Origin: Triplophysa rosa
Lineage: Eukaryota; Chordata; Actinopteri; Cypriniformes; Nemacheilidae
Length of the DNA stretch: 64,000 nt
Direction of reading: 5' to 3'
Assembly: GCF_024868665.1 (NCBI RefSeq)
Contig: NC_079913.1
Location: 1,250,444 to 1,314,443 of the forward strand
Program-made: the position numbers and the translations under genes
The notes under the pieces: generated by a model
Told to the model about the DNA's origin: nothing
The model's database searches: none
Seen by the model: the letters and a program-made list of their open reading frames with translations, nothing else
In this document: piece by piece, positions 35,592 to 63,872 of the stretch
Layout: each line of letters begins with the position of its first letter
Position numbering within the stretch: the stretch's first letter is position 1

Positions 35592-38500
35592 ATGGGTTTA
35601 ATTGGCACGGTAAGGATGCGCATTGCGCTTCTGGTGACTCTGGGTTGCGGCTTCGCGTTTGCCTGTCAGCTGCCCACCGAGTGGCGACCCCTCAGCGAGG
35701 GCTGTCGGGCCGAACTCGCCGAGATCATCGTGTACGCCAAGGTGCTCGCCATCCACGAGGAGCCGTACGTGTCCAGCCTGTACAACTACCTGCCGTACCA
35801 ACAGTACGAGCGCGCCGAGGACGCGCTGCTGTACGCGGCGGAGGTTGAGTTGCTGTGTGACCAGGCGTGGGGCAGCATGCTGGAGGTGCCCGCGGGATCG
35901 CGCCTTAACCTCACGGGACTCGGGTACTTCAGCTGTCAATCGCACACGGTGATGGAGAACAACTCTTACATCTTTTTTCTCAGGTGGGTTCGTTTTTGTC
36001 CTCTGCAAAATAATACAACTTCTATTGGTTTCCATTACAAATACTATTACGCACCATTAAAAGCATTACGTTCATTTATGTAGAGTGTTTTGGGCACCAG
36101 AGACCCTACAGCCAAACTTGGGCCCCAAATGTGTTTATCGATGTCTGTCTCATACAGGATGGATGAAAACTACAACATCCTCCCTCATGGAGTGAACTTC
36201 CAAGATGCCATATTCCCAGATACGCTGGAGAACAAACGACTGTTTTCCAGTCTCTTCCAGTTCTCAAACTGCTCTGCTGGACAGACGGTGTACAACTTTA
36301 ATAGTGACTGGGAGAGCCAGGAGGACAGCAGGGTATGTAACTATCTCAAATGTTCAGGTTTGTAGTTGGTATGCATACGACTATATATCTTTTGTCTAGG
36401 AAGGAGAGAGACATAAATCTAGAGAAGGTGAGCTAGCATCAGCACGCACATTTGTGTGTGTGTGTGACTGTGTGTTTTTTATTTGCATCATTGCAAGCGA
36501 ACCTGCAGTTTGTTTAGTGTTTTGAAGCAGCTCAGCTATAAATTCACTAAGGCCGTAAACATCCGTTTATGGCGACAGGGTCGTCTGTGTGCCTCAGTTT
36601 TACCTGTTCTGTTAGAACAACTGCTCTGGTACGCTGGTCTGGACCTGCTCTTCCGTTTACATGGAGGCAGCGTCCTAACAGGCCAATATACTGCAGCGCT
36701 TTAGCAGTAAAACCAGAGCCAAATTCCATTCCAGCGGTGCTCTGATAATGTCTGGAGAAGAAAGCGGGAATCTGATCGGCCGGGGCCGTCACAGGTGATA
36801 GAATGAGGTGTGAAGAACACAGGATGTGAGAAGCTTGAGGTTCTCGTGGGTAAACGGAGCTCCTTGTTCCCACAGCACACACACACACACACATAGTTAG
36901 CTAGACACACAAGTCCCATTCTTTGGTGGTCTTTGTATGGCTGTGACTTCATCACGGTAGGAGGTTGAGGTAATTCAAGATTTCGTTCGACTTGATAAAG
37001 GTCGGATTAAAGACCTCCCACCTAGAGGTCCACCTTACACACACACACACACAAGAAAGAAAGAATAATCGAATGACAGAAAGAACGTCAAAATGAAAGC
37101 TCAAATAATGAACAGGAGGAAAGAGCAAGAGAGAGTGAGAGAGCTAGGAAAACACCAGGAAAGCTGCTGTGTGGTTTTTTCAGAGTTTCAGATTTATAGG
37201 CAGTAAACCGGTTTATATAGATACAGTATATAGAGAAGAATCAGAATTTTGATGGCAGGGTAGTCAGAAAGAACTTGTAGGTCACAAGCAGTGACCTGAG
37301 GAGGTGTAAGGTGACTCTAACAGGTGTCCTCTGTACCAAACAGATGTGAGGATCCGCCTGTCGGGAGCCAATTACAGGAATGTACAGGGTTTAAAACAAC
37401 TTAACGGGATAGTTCACCCGAAACGACGTATTCTGTCATATTTTATTCACCCTCAAAACCTCAAAAACTTGTATATTTTAATATTATTAAATGTAAAAAT
37501 ATTTTGAGAAATGTCTCAGTGGTTTTTTGTGTCCATACAATGGAAGTCAATGGTGGCAATGTTGTTTGGTTACCAACATTCTTCAGAATATCTTCTTTCG
37601 TGTTCTGCTGTAGAAAGAAAGTCATACAGGTTTGGTTTGCAATGACAAGAGGGTGAGCGAATGATGACAGAATTTTCATTTTTGACTCAACTGTCCCTTT
37701 AAGCTTCATGAACAGTTGCATCGACTAGCACAGACGAAGGACAGGTTACATTTCTTTCATTCCTTTAAAAACTGCTATAATCATTCAAGTAGTAGTAGAG
37801 ATCCTGACACAAGAACACACACCAGGATACTTCACTAACCACATCTGTAAATAAAGAATCAGATGCACAGACACAGAAGGATGAGTGTGTGGTAGAAACA
37901 GGTGGGGGTTATTATCAGACCCGGGGACCTCAGAGATAATAAGGGCTCTTATACGTGAGCTTTCCTGTGGGAAAAGGATTATCTGAGGTAGCCTGAGGGA
38001 CTCTTGTACTTCCTGCATCTTATGTGCCTTAACTCTTTCCATCTCTTCCTGTGTTGTCAAATGCTGTCTTTTCCCTGATCAGGGTGTGATTTAGTGTGGT
38101 AGTTGGGGAGCGCTGTTGTTGTTCCAGCAGTGTGTGTTGTGTTTAGACAGCAGGACACAACCCGTCCATCCGTCTCATCCGGTCACTCCATGTTTGCTCC
38201 TTTATTTTTCCGCTGCCTTTTATTTCTTCTGCTTATTATCGTTTCATTATTGGATCTTTATGGCATCCAGATTAACTTTCATTGTAAAATTATGGTACTT
38301 GTCCTTTGTAGAGAACATTTTGTGCAGTCTTGTCTGTCGAATGACCTCTGACATCATAGGATGGATTTGGTCCTTCACAACGGAGATTCAGGCCCTTTCA
38401 TTATTCAGATGAGAATGTGGGGCCTCACATTGCTCACACGGATGCAGTCACATGTACACACACACATCACGGCTATTCTTGTCTGTACTGTGAACATAAC

Positions 38501-38955
38501 TGCAGGTCATTTCTGAGGTCACAAGAGGAGGTAACAGGGTCTGGAAATGATGTTGTGGTTTATGTTGAGATTGAGACACAGTTTGCTAATACATGCGGAG
38601 GTCTATAATCATACATCTGTTTCTCTTGTTCTCTCGGTTCGAAATATTTAGTAGTTAAACAGTATCACAAAATTATACTTTAAACATAATGCACAGTTGG
38701 ATTAAACCGGCTATTTGTAAAAAAAAAAAAATGAAGGAAATTAAAGATTCTGGATCTTGGATTAATAGTAACATTTATTACAAAAATGAAAACTGAAATT
38801 TGTGTAATATTGTTTTTATACAATGTTACAGCGTCTTATGTATTTCATAATGTTATTTTAATGTTTATATATTAGTAAATATTCCCCTGAATTTTTTTGT
38901 TTGTTTTCAAAACGTCTTTCTGGAGGTGTGTTGTGTTTCTGATTTTATAAATAAT

Positions 38956-38996
<41 letters not shown>

Positions 38997-39268
38997 TGAT
39001 GTGTTCCTCCATGCAGAAGGTGCTGATGGAGGAGGAGGAGCGGGTCGGGCAGCTCCAGGAGCTCGTGGCCGAGCTTGAGAGAAAGAATAAACAATTGAGA
39101 CATCGCGTCGGGAAACTGCGACATTCACTGCGGAAGACCCGGAGAGCATCACGTCGCGCTCAGAGGGAACGGCAGGAGCTGCGAGAACACCTGAGCACGG
39201 AAGAAAGGCATGCCGGACATCATCTTAATGCCATCCCACCCCGACACAGAAACACACATAGACTGTGA
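35592..39268 (+). CDS. ccdc3: CCDC3 (favine), complete, 3 exons, 279 aa
   Basis: A secreted glycoprotein; in mammals it is released by endothelial cells and fat. Exons 35592-35983, 36158-36332 and 38996-39268 total 840 nt with matching phases. The signal peptide runs to about residue 25, before CQLPTEWRPLSEGC, which is the human sequence with one change. LCDQAWGSMLEVPAGSRLNL, GLGYFSC and MDENYNILPHGVNFQDAIFP are almost identical to human CCDC3. The last exon is a basic coiled coil (VAELERKNKQLRHRVGKLRH). N-glycosylation sequons are NLT, NNS and NCS. A second in-frame ATG at 35616 could also be the start. The human protein has 270 residues. Exon 3 is preceded by a 35-nt CT run. Confidence 0.96.
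37401..37702. repeat. Cyprinid-type interspersed repeat
   Basis: It starts TTAACGGGATAGTTCACCCG and ends TTTGACTCAACTGTCCCTTT with inverted end similarity. Inside, it carries the usual CTTTCGTGTTCTGC and GTCATACAGGTTTG blocks also found at 39409-39700. Noncoding. Confidence 0.75.
38961..38994. repeat. ccdc3: (CT)n microsatellite at CCDC3 exon 3 acceptor
   Basis: About 17 CT units directly precede the acceptor CAG at 38993-38995, so the whole polypyrimidine tract is a microsatellite. Confidence 0.9.
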
Positions 39269-40450
39269 GCTTCAACAAACAAACACAGGGCACCCACTGA
39301 CACTTACACAACAAACACAAACACTCTTACAGACTGCACAGGGTGGTCTGTTTGTCACAATATAATGACTGCTTAAATCATTTCTGTTTGCTTTAAGGTC
39401 AACATGAATAGGTCACCCAAAAATGAAAATCATTTACTCACCCTCTTGTCATTTCAAACCTGTATGAATTTCTTTCTTTCGTAGAACACAAAAGAAGATA
39501 TTTTGAAGAATGTTGTTAACCGGCTCCCATTCACTTGCACTGGTTTTGTGTCCATAAAATAGAAGTGAATGGGTGCCGATGCTGTTCGGTTGCCAACTTA
39601 TCTTCTTTTGTGTTCTGCAGAAAAAAGAAAGTCATACAGGTTTGAAATAACAAGAGGGTGAGTAAATGATGACATAGTTTTCATTTACTCTTGACCGAAT
39701 TTTCATTTAAAGTTTCAATTTTCAGAATTTTCATTTCTTTGCTCTCTTATAATACACATTCCTGATAATGTTGTGCAAGATTCATCAGCGCACATTATTC
39801 CAAAGAAAGAAATGTTTGTGTGGTTTAGTTAAACTCTGTTTTGCTGTTGATATAACAATGGTTTGAGAATGACAGAAAAATAACGGTAGATTTAAATGTT
39901 CAGCTCCAAAAATGCTGTAAATTGCACACTTTGTATTTCATTTCAGCCTTAGGTGCGATATATATTTTTGTTTTATTAACCTTCTTTAAGTTTGTACTTA
40001 AGAAATGAATCCTCTTTGTTAAGAAATTTAAGATTATAATTTTTGCCATCCAAAATACAATGTGAAAGAGGGTGTGCCTGGATTTCTTTGTGGTTTAGTT
40101 TTGCCTGCTTTCCTGGTTACCGAGTGAATAGTTTAAACTGCTGGTTAGGGGTGAAATGTGTTCAGATTCATCTAGTGCTAAACATCTCAGACAAAACCAG
40201 TACAACAACATTCTTTACTGAGTTTAGTCCAGTTCGATTGTATCAATTTGATATGATTCATAAATATCTTCCAACTGAAAATATGTAGGATATAGGATAA
40301 TGGAATACCTTATCTTGTCATACGACATTTGACATATTTTCATTTTGAAGAAATGCCAAAAACAATGACCCATTATCTTTGCTACTTTATATTGTTTGGG
40401 TGAGTTTTATGTAAAACTTGTAAATAAATAAATCAAAGCAATTAGGCTAT
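39269..40450 (+). other. ccdc3: CCDC3 3' UTR with embedded repeat
   Basis: It runs from the stop to a candidate AATAAA at about 40422-40428. It includes an interspersed repeat at about 39409-39700 (TCACCCAAAAATGAAAATCA at left, GAGGGTGAGTAAATGATGAC at right). The end point is inferred. Confidence 0.55.
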
Positions 40451-43400
40451 AATCTGCATTATTTTTAAGAGCACTTAGTGCCGTGTGACATTATTGTGAT
40501 GATAATTTAGCACATTGTGCCGCTTAATTTCCATTACCATAATGTGTCTGGATGTTTTACTCATGAGCTTGTCTGTAATTCTCATTATTCACCACAATTA
40601 TTATCATTAGAATCTCATTACTGTAATTGACTAATGAAAATCATGCTGTTTCATCCGGTGATTTTTTATATAAAATTAGCCTAAATTAATGCATTACAGC
40701 AAAAACAATCACGATCCATAAATACTTTACAATTCAAATATTGTATTATATTTTCACATTATGCTGATTCAAATTGGGGGCACGAGTTTAATGATCAAGT
40801 AAGTAATGTCACAATGCAAAAAGTCTTAATGGTACAAATGATACGTATTAGTGTTTATCTTTATATAATTAAATATAATTTATGACCCAGATGTTTATGA
40901 GATTCATGTTTTACGTTACCTTCCTTAAAGTTAAGGGAGAAAAAATGTCTCATCTTTGCTCTAAATGAGTGCTTGACATCACACTGAAATTAATTCATAT
41001 CAGAATATTATGCATGTCGTGCTCCATACAATTGATGCTGCATTTAACCTTTACACACAACACAAAAGGTAAACTGAGATTTGATAAACGCTAAATTATT
41101 AAAACATGTTTTGGCAAACATGTTTGGAGATTTGGATTACTAGATTAGATGGAGCTGCACCTGCACTGATGCATGGGGGCGTCGCCAAGATGGCTGCTGG
41201 GTACAATGACCTTACCATGCTTTCAACTGAACAGGGATTTATCGATATATTTCAGACGAAAATGAAGATCAGTGCATCTTATCAAGTGAACTTCATTGGT
41301 GAGTCCAGATAATTTCATACAAATAAGGCTTACTGGAGTTTGTCAGGACTGCTTATTTCATTCACCTGTGATCAATTGTTGCTTTTGAGGTGTTGATTGA
41401 ACTTGTACCTGATGATGCCGTACATTTAGTTGAATTTGTTTTGTTATATAGGACATTTTGTGGTGAGACATAGATTTGTGCATGCAATGATAGAGGATGA
41501 TCAGGCAAAAAAATATTTGTGCTCAACCAGAAACAATGAGCCACATGCCTTCTATAGGATTTGTACTTTTTTCATCTCCTAAAATAAAATCTACTTCGTG
41601 AAAGTCGGTCACAGTTTGTACCCCTAACTGAAGTCACCTTCTAAACATGCAGACTATAATCCAACCTCATTGCTGACAAATGTCCCAATACAAACTCTTC
41701 CTCTTTTTTTCTTTTATCTGCGCCACTTTTTGGAGAAAGTTACTTTTTCATAACCCAAGCATCCTCTAGAAACCCTCAGTGTCCCTTCAACACAACACTA
41801 TTTATTTATCCCTTTAGCAAACTCTTACATGTGCATGACTCACAATTTCCCACTTGTAGGTTTGATAAAGCGTTTACAAGTCATTCATTTAAAGAGGATA
41901 ACGATGGGGAAATACTGCAGGTCCCTCGGCAGCGCAAGAAGAAAAACAATATGTGCTTTCCTCCCGGGAAATCTCAGAGTCTAATTTAAGATGTTTGTGT
42001 GTTAAATGAAAATGTGTACTGCCAGGCCTGCAGAAATACGTTTGGCACAGAACAAGAATCTGAATCGATCCCATTGAACCAAAACACAAATAGTACTTTA
42101 CTGTGATGGATGAGTGCAGAGCATAAACTATTAGCATTATATGAAGATTGTTTTGTTACATTTTTGTCTACTTATTTAAATGTAAAAAACATTCATTTAG
42201 AAAAAAAATGTCTCTTGTGTTAAGTGCACATACAGTACTGTAAACTAAACCTTATAGAAACACAAAATGCAACTTAAAGTAACAGATAGTTTAAATAACT
42301 ACTTTTATCAGTATTTTAAAAAATCATAGTTTTCGTACTGTTTTGTTTTTTTAATGTAGCCTCACTGAAGTGTACCATGTCGGCCAGACACATGCAGATG
42401 TCTGGGGTTGTAAGCGGTCATGCAGAGCGGGATGATATTCACATGGTCTCATTCCTCGGCCGCTGTTTTGGATTCAGTAACAGGCGGTATAGCCTGAAGC
42501 GCCGAGCTGGTGGGAGGCCGACAACATCCCACCTTACTGCACACTAATGAGGGAACATGAGGTGAACATCACCGATCACCTGTGGAGATCAACAGACTAA
42601 ACTATTCTGAACCCACCACCCCAAAACCAATAACAGACACTTTCACGGTAAACGAAGCTCGACTGAACTAAAGACGCTGGATCAAATACGCCATCTAGAT
42701 TGCATCGAAAAACTAATAACAGAAAGACAAATGATGATCATTCAGGATTTATTTAAGGAAAACGAAAAGGAAAGGAAAAACACAATCATTCTTTCCCCAA
42801 TTGCTTTACAGCATGAAATATAAATTCTGATATGTGCAGATGATTGTCAAAGGCATTGTATATACAAGCCCCGTATCAACAGAAGATTCACATCACAGTA
42901 ACGTTAGTATTCGTACGCCACTCCCAAAACATGGATCATAGTTGTCACATGCATAAGAGGATATAATTCACATTTCACTGGGCAACTTTTATATCGGACA
43001 GGGTCGTGAGAGACGCAGAGATAACATCCTGCACTGTCATAGTTGCATTTTTTAAAATGTGTATATATATATATATATATATATACTGTATATAGATAGA
43101 TATAGACATGTTTCTTAAAACACATAGTTACATAGTGAGAACAAGTCGTTGAACCGATAAGCGCATTTAACATGCTGGCAATTCTTTATAAAATCATTCG
43201 ATGCAGTTGCAGATGATTTAAGATCTTCAGCGAGGTCGCGCAGTAATAAGTCAACATTCAGGGGACGAGTCTGAAGAACTGCACAGTTACTGGGTAGCAC
43301 AGACACCTGTCAGTCACAGCTTTTTCATCATAAGAGGCAAAAGTGACGCCTGAGTTTGTAAAAAAACAAAAACAAGTTCCGGAAAGGTGCATCACAACCG

Positions 43401-46400
43401 ATCGCAGTTGAATATTCAGTTTGCACAATAGAAATGTGATTAGTTTTTTCTCAGCACGTACAGTATACAACACAGAGCGAGAGCCGAATATACAGATTCA
43501 AAGTCTGCGGTGGAGTTCCAGAGAAAGGCAGTGCTTGGAGAACAACATGAGAGAGGAATGATAAAAAACAAACATTTAGGAGAAAACACACACACACACA
43601 CACACGCACATCATCTCTTCGGAAACAACATGGAAGACACATCACAATCACGGTCTATTTACAAAGCTTTTGGACAAACGGAGAGACTGCTCTGGACACA
43701 GACCAACAATGATGATACTATAAGTAAACAAAACACAAATCTAACACAGATCTACATTTTTAAACATTCTGTTTGTCCTTCATTGCACTCGTTGAATAGT
43801 CAGTATAGTGTGTGCGTGTGTGTCATGGCACATGTGCGCATGTGTCTAGTCTGGTAGAATGTAAGTTAAACGGTAAAATAATAAAATAGTTAAAAGCGAT
43901 TTAAACATATAGTTCATTTTAATTATTAATTTAAAGATGTTTGTGTTTGTCTTGGCATGGCAGTAACCCACTGTGTCACTTCATAACACCACCCACACCT
44001 TTTGGTTTTATACTTTTGTTTACACAACACAGGCAAAAGGACAATCACAAACACTGAACCTAAGGTGACCTAAAGTAACATTCCAGGTTTATTATGACTT
44101 AAGCCTTATTGAAATCATCGGTGACATGCTATTGATTCTTGAAAACCATTGTTTCAATTTGTGTCCTAGTTTGTTGATGCACTTACACTGGAAGTCAATG
44201 GGACAAGAGATGGAACAAGTATAGTTCAGGGGTTAAAGCAAAAAAAATCCTGAGCCTGAACTTTCTTTTTTTTTGCGAGGGTAGACACATACGCAGGGTT
44301 ATTTGTCAAGCAAAAAAATAACATTATTTGAACATTATTTCCCTTGAAACTAACTAGTAACATGCCGTTTTTGAGCGTCTCAGACAGACGTTTCTTAAAC
44401 TTTGATGGTATGCCATGTGTGTATGGACCACAGAATGACTCGAAAGAAGTGGGGCCATAATTATAACCCACAAACCCATAGTTTTATGCAATTATGGTAT
44501 GTAAAAACATAGCTTAACATACCAAATGTTATGACCATGTTTATGACTGAACTCTAAGATAGGTGCAATAAGCTGTGAAAGTTTGAAAATGATTTAGACG
44601 CTTTAGAAATCGATCCTCGATATCTCAATTGCAGTTAGCGCGCGTGTGTGACGCGCAGAAGTGGAAGCTGAGGTCTGATTAGATGATTTGCCGAAACAAC
44701 ACAAAGTTATCGATCTTTATGTCACAGTCTCCAATTTGTGTATGTCATATCTGTCATGATGGACTTAAAAGCTGACCACCGCTTCAGGCTTTATAAACTC
44801 AACTCTCCATCCTGCCGAGTTGTGCCGACTGTTCGCTCGCTAACGTACTCTCCAACGTGACGTCTCCACACCGGCAAACAAGACCCGCCCCATTTTAAAT
44901 CTGATTGGCTAGTAATGTTTGTTTGGTTGAAAGTGTTCCTCTCATACCATTGGTAGGCGAACTTATGAACTCGAACCGATATCAATAAGCTTTTTAAATG
45001 TAATCTTTTTTTAAAGTAAATATTTTTTCCGCAGTTTCACGGTGCCGGAAAAACTTTAAGCCCTGATAGTTTCAAAGCCACAAAACTAAAATATTAAACG
45101 TCTTAACATAAATCTAGTGTGATAAAGTTGTTTACTATCATCTGTACAAAATTTCACACTCAGGAATTATGTAGACCCACTTTACAGCTTGAAGAACAAA
45201 CATTTTTGTGTATTATAATAGATTTAAGTGCTTAAAAAATACAAACTTATTATGTGCTAAAATTTCTTACCCAATAGACTTCAATGGTAAGTGCACGAAA
45301 ATGATCAAGCTGTTTCTATAAACAAAACTTTTTTGATAACGTTGATAAAACTTAAGATAACAAACCTGAAACATCCATAACATTTCATGCTTACACTGCA
45401 AGTGACTCAGAAAGTAGAAAAAGAAATGTGCCGAATGATCCATTAACACTAAACCTATTCTGTAGCATACAAACATAAATCTTACCCTTGTATTATCTAA
45501 AATGCATGGCAAAGTTTCTCTATTCTGAGAATACGAACTCCTCTCATATTTACAGACGAAGACAAAACGCACCCGAAAATAAATCCCTTAGCATTAACCT
45601 CTTCACACCGAGGCGTCATATTTTAATCTATACTGAAACAAACATTCAAGAAGAAAGTGAAGAAAAATGCATGAAGTTATAAGATGGCACTTTGGAAAAT
45701 GTCACATACTCTTAAATCCCTGTGTCCACAGACAAGTTCTCCTGTGATATTAACAAACCGTAAAGGGCAAAGAAGACATCAGTCACTTTCAAAAGCTTGC
45801 GGGACATGATATAAGAGAGCCATCCGGGGACAGAAGACCAGTTAGCCGTCACTAAGGAAGTGAATAAATCTACACATAGCCCTTAAACCAATGCTTAACA
45901 ATCAGCCACTTATGGCTGACGGAAATATGTTTACCGTCAATAAACGTTATTTTGTTGCTTTCATGTCGTTTTAGACTTTAAACTGAAAATGCTTCACAGC
46001 TTTAGCAAAATTGTGAAGGACAGCGCACCATCGTTTTTATAATGACATCAGCTACATACATCAGCTACCTTAAAGTCCCAGTGAAATTCATCTAGACGGC
46101 TTGGGCGGAGCATCCGTTAACTCCTCCCCTTCAACTTTCAGTCTGCTGCCAGTTCCATTTCAAAATCAATGCAACAGCTGTTTTTACATATCCAATCAAT
46201 TCGCAGCGAAAAACGCAAGCCACGCCCACTAATTGTTTTTGAATTTCCTTTTCACTCAGAAATGTGTCGGAATACGGAAGTAAAATCGATCGCAACTTCC
46301 GGTTCACGGGGACTTTAAACCATGTAACGTTTGTGTAATGTTTTAGTTTCCGAACAATCTCACGCTCAAAAGTCCATTGATGTTATTGAACGAACCTCAA

Positions 46401-47620
46401 TGTTTCAATAGCGCCGAATTTGTTTGTTTCGAACCCACAAGGTCATTACATAATCCCAAAATGACGTGAAAGCAGCAAAACGTTTTAGCGCTTTGTGGTA
46501 CAATCTTCACGAGAACGCTGCGACGAAAACAGCTGTCCATCGCACTAATCCACATTCTTCACATAAATCCGACTGGATGAGTCGATCTTGTACCATACAG
46601 GCATTACTATAGACATCACCATCATGACGCCCAGTGAAGCTGCGGAATTCCCTGAGAACTCGTACACTGGGCGTAGAAAGACGCTGCCATGGCTTTTCGG
46701 GAGATTTGTGTGTACAGTATGTGTGTTTTAAGTATTAACAGTTGTACTATATTCAGTAATCTACCATCAACTAACGTTACGTCTGTGTGTGGAGCTCACG
46801 AATACATTTCGTCAAGACTCCTTAATCTTCGCCCTGTCCCTGCGTTTGCAAAAAAAAGCTCAAAATGAAACGTATAGCTTGTTTTAACCTCTATCTTGAT
46901 GTTAAAAACCCAATCGAATCGCTAATCTCCCGTTCATCGTAATACAGTAACGTTAATTCAGCTAACTCTATGTTCTCGTGTACAGCCTATGTGCAAACAG
47001 ATAATTAAAGTCTCGACTCGAAAATGTCGCGAAAACAGTCTAATGTGATTTTAAAAGCACTTCTGCAGGTCAGCATGACAAATCCGTGGAAGGCCCCAAC
47101 AGATCAGAAGTGGTAGCTAACAATACAATAAATTTGTGAGCAAACGGAAAAAGAGGGAAGAAAGAGGGAAGAGCTAGAAGAGTCAAACTGTAGTAAGAAG
47201 AACGCTTTGACGTTGGCTCCGCCCTCTTTTGAAGGCGGACACAATCATGCACACTTTCGCACCTAAACCGCTGCGCTCTTTGACTCGTTCGTTTTTCCAA
47301 AAGGTAACATGGCTGGCGAAGTTCGTAGCACATTCATAGCAAAGACGTTACAGCTCTGCCCAGCCTTCTCGAAATGAAAGCTTTCCTGCTGGAAATCCCC
47401 TTCTCCTGCCGCTGCATGCATTGCGCCCTCTAGTTACCTGGAGGTTAAATGGCAGGTCAAACCGCGGCGCATTAGGCGCACGTTTTTTTTCAGCCTCTCG
47501 GTGGTTGCTATGGCGATGGATCAGTCCTCTGCCATCCCTTGATGGCAGGGCGGGGAGCGGGCTGAGAGGTGGGGCTTACAGGGCGGTGGCCTCCCAACTC
47601 TCTCCCTGCAGAACCTGGCG
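40451..47620. other. CCDC3-CAMK1D tail-to-tail interval, probably including CAMK1D 3' UTR
   Basis: No coding region was recognised in these 7.2 kb. 40.45-42.3 kb is AT-rich. 42360-42560 is GC-richer and could be a conserved noncoding element, but this is untested. 43063-43085 is an (AT)n run, 43589-43605 a CA run, and a MITE lies at 46070-46318. Sequence between about 42.8 and 47.6 kb may be CAMK1D 3' UTR, which is several kb long in human; no end could be fixed. Confidence 0.4.
46070..46318. mobile_element. MITE with TTAAAGTCCC ends
   Basis: 249 bp bounded by TTAAAGTCCCAGTGAA at left and TTCACGGGGACTTTAA at right, which are inverted copies of each other. Noncoding. It lies in the presumed CAMK1D 3' UTR. 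Confidence 0.8.
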
Positions 47621-61731
<14,111 letters not shown>

Positions 61732-61815
61732 TCAATGAGAACTTTTTGATTATGATCTACATAAATCAAATATAAGATAATTAATAAGTAAGTAACATTT
61801 TAACAATTGCTAAAT

Positions 61816-62190
61816 CGAAGGTCTAGTGTATGAAATTCAGCGGCATAGTGGTGAGGTTGCGAACTGCAACCAACGGCTCACTCCACCGCTCACCTCTCTT
61901 TTTCGAAGCACTATGGTGGCTGACACATGATTAAGATATCGTCAAGTTTTCGCTTCTTTGCCAAAGGAGATATTTATGAAATGTGCTCTGTAGGGCAGTT
62001 TGTCCGTTTAGGGCTTCTGTACAAACAACATGGCGAACTCCATGCAAGGGGACCCGCGGTGTATGTAGATAGAAACAGCTCGTTCATAGGTAATAAAAAC
62101 ATAGCGCTTCATTATATACGGTCTTTATACACCTCTGAACACACAGTTATGTGTATTATATAGCATTTCTGTCAATAGGGGCACATTTGT
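61816..62190. repeat. Interspersed repeat, AAGGTCTAGTGTATGAAAT family
   Basis: It begins AAGGTCTAGTGTATGAAATT then CAGCGGCATAGTGGTGAGG, and continues with noncoding DNA to about 62190. The first 105 bp match the start of another copy at 63873-64000. The unit is cut off there by the window edge. Confidence 0.7.
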
Positions 62191-63872
62191 AATAAATCAT
62201 TAATTCTTCCGATATGCAGTTTTAAAAGTATGCGTGTCGGGACCGTTTTGCATGTGTATGTGTGTCTGGAGCAGTCTGGCTCACGATGCCTTAGGGTTTG
62301 TTAAGCCAGTGAATTTAAGATAGGGGAACATTCCAGATCTGCTCATAAACATATAAATACTTTAGTATACTGAAAATACGGCTGCACATTTCCGTAAGCT
62401 TGTAAAAAGTGCAATAAACACAACGCTTGTGCAATGCAATGCAATGTTTTATGCCTCAAAAGTCCTCAAAGTTACAAACACCATTAAATATATATATTTT
62501 TAATGTTTTATTATATACCATAATGTATTTTACATTATAGTGAGAGGGGGTTTTACCCGTGGTGCATGGCATCTCAGGGCTTATTGATTTATAAACCATC
62601 GTGACTCACAAGTGGTACAATTTCACAGCAGCGTATTGCTATCTTCTCTACATTTAAAATGCTTTTTTCATCTCCGTTGAATAAACTGCCAATATTTTCA
62701 GCTTTTGTTTTTCTTCTGCGCTCCTTCTCCCGCTCCATCCCCGCAGTTAACATCTCTCTGCTCGTCATGGTAACGCCATGTGTGTGTACACATTAGTGTT
62801 GCATTTTAAGTGAATTCTGATCGGTGAGCCCAACTGGCACATGATAACAGGCCGGGCAATGACGCAAGTGAGCGGACAATAACAAGATGTCCAGCACAAC
62901 ACGCACACACACAGATAATAGACATCAGCGAGCGTGGAAAGATAGATAATACATATGTTTTCTATAATTGACTCTCTTTGTTCACATTTTCAGAGAAGGT
63001 TAATCCTCACAGGTGAGGAGGAAAATGCCTTTTCCCTAGATAAGATAGAAAAGGTTTCAATTCAGGGAAAACGGAACAAAATGGATTTAGTGGCATCTGT
63101 TTTTAGTAGAAAAGCTGCTCTTCTTAGTTTAATATATAAGGGACCTACTGAGACAGAGCTGTAAGCAAGTGATTCGTTCATTCTTGTTTAGTATCGATTC
63201 ATCATTCAGAGAACCGGGAATAACCTCTGATGCCGCTCCGAACACGAGCGAATAAGCAGCGACATGCCCTGTTTTTTTCATTCTAAATGAAACCTGGAGG
63301 TCGATTCGCCCTTGTCATATTGATTTTTTTGTCAACTGATTATGGAAAACTTGTAGGCGGAAGGATTACATGGACAATCGCCGCTTTAATATCCCTCTTT
63401 CATACACTGGCTTATTCCTTCCCTCTCTCTCTCTCGTTCAGCAGTGAGTGGGCAGAAGCTGTAGCACGACTCCATCGCTGCCTCTGAAACCATCTTCTTT
63501 TTTGATTCACGAGGAAAAGCGCGTGAATCAAAAGAGCCTCTCTTTCCCATTAAATGACAGAAAAACACTATTGAGTGCCAATAATAGAATACATTTAACA
63601 ATGAAACATCTCGGATCGCTTGCTTTTAAAATCTCACACAAATAAACAGATTACAGGCCTGCTAGGTACTTTTATGTGATAGCCGATTCATTTCAGCAGC
63701 GTTCACATTATCTAATGTGGAGTGAGACTCGTTTCCATTGAAAAGACAAAGCACAAATAAATCTCAAATTTTCTAAACTTATTATTTCACTTTAATAGGA
63801 AGAGACAAATTCGATGTTGCTGGAAACAAGTCATCTTGTGCCTGGTTATAACACGATTGCGGTCTCATAAAC

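Larger units (their letters stand above)
36333..38995 (+). other. ccdc3: CCDC3 intron 2
   Basis: 2.66 kb intron holding a cyprinid-type repeat (37401-37702), short CA runs (36884-36894, 37038-37053, 38455-38465) and a (CT)n run at 38961-38994 that serves as the polypyrimidine tract. No other exon was recognised. Confidence 0.8.

Noticed and set aside
35598..36035. 145-codon minus-strand frame over CCDC3 exon 1
   Set aside because: Complement of the GC-rich, strongly conserved CCDC3 exon.
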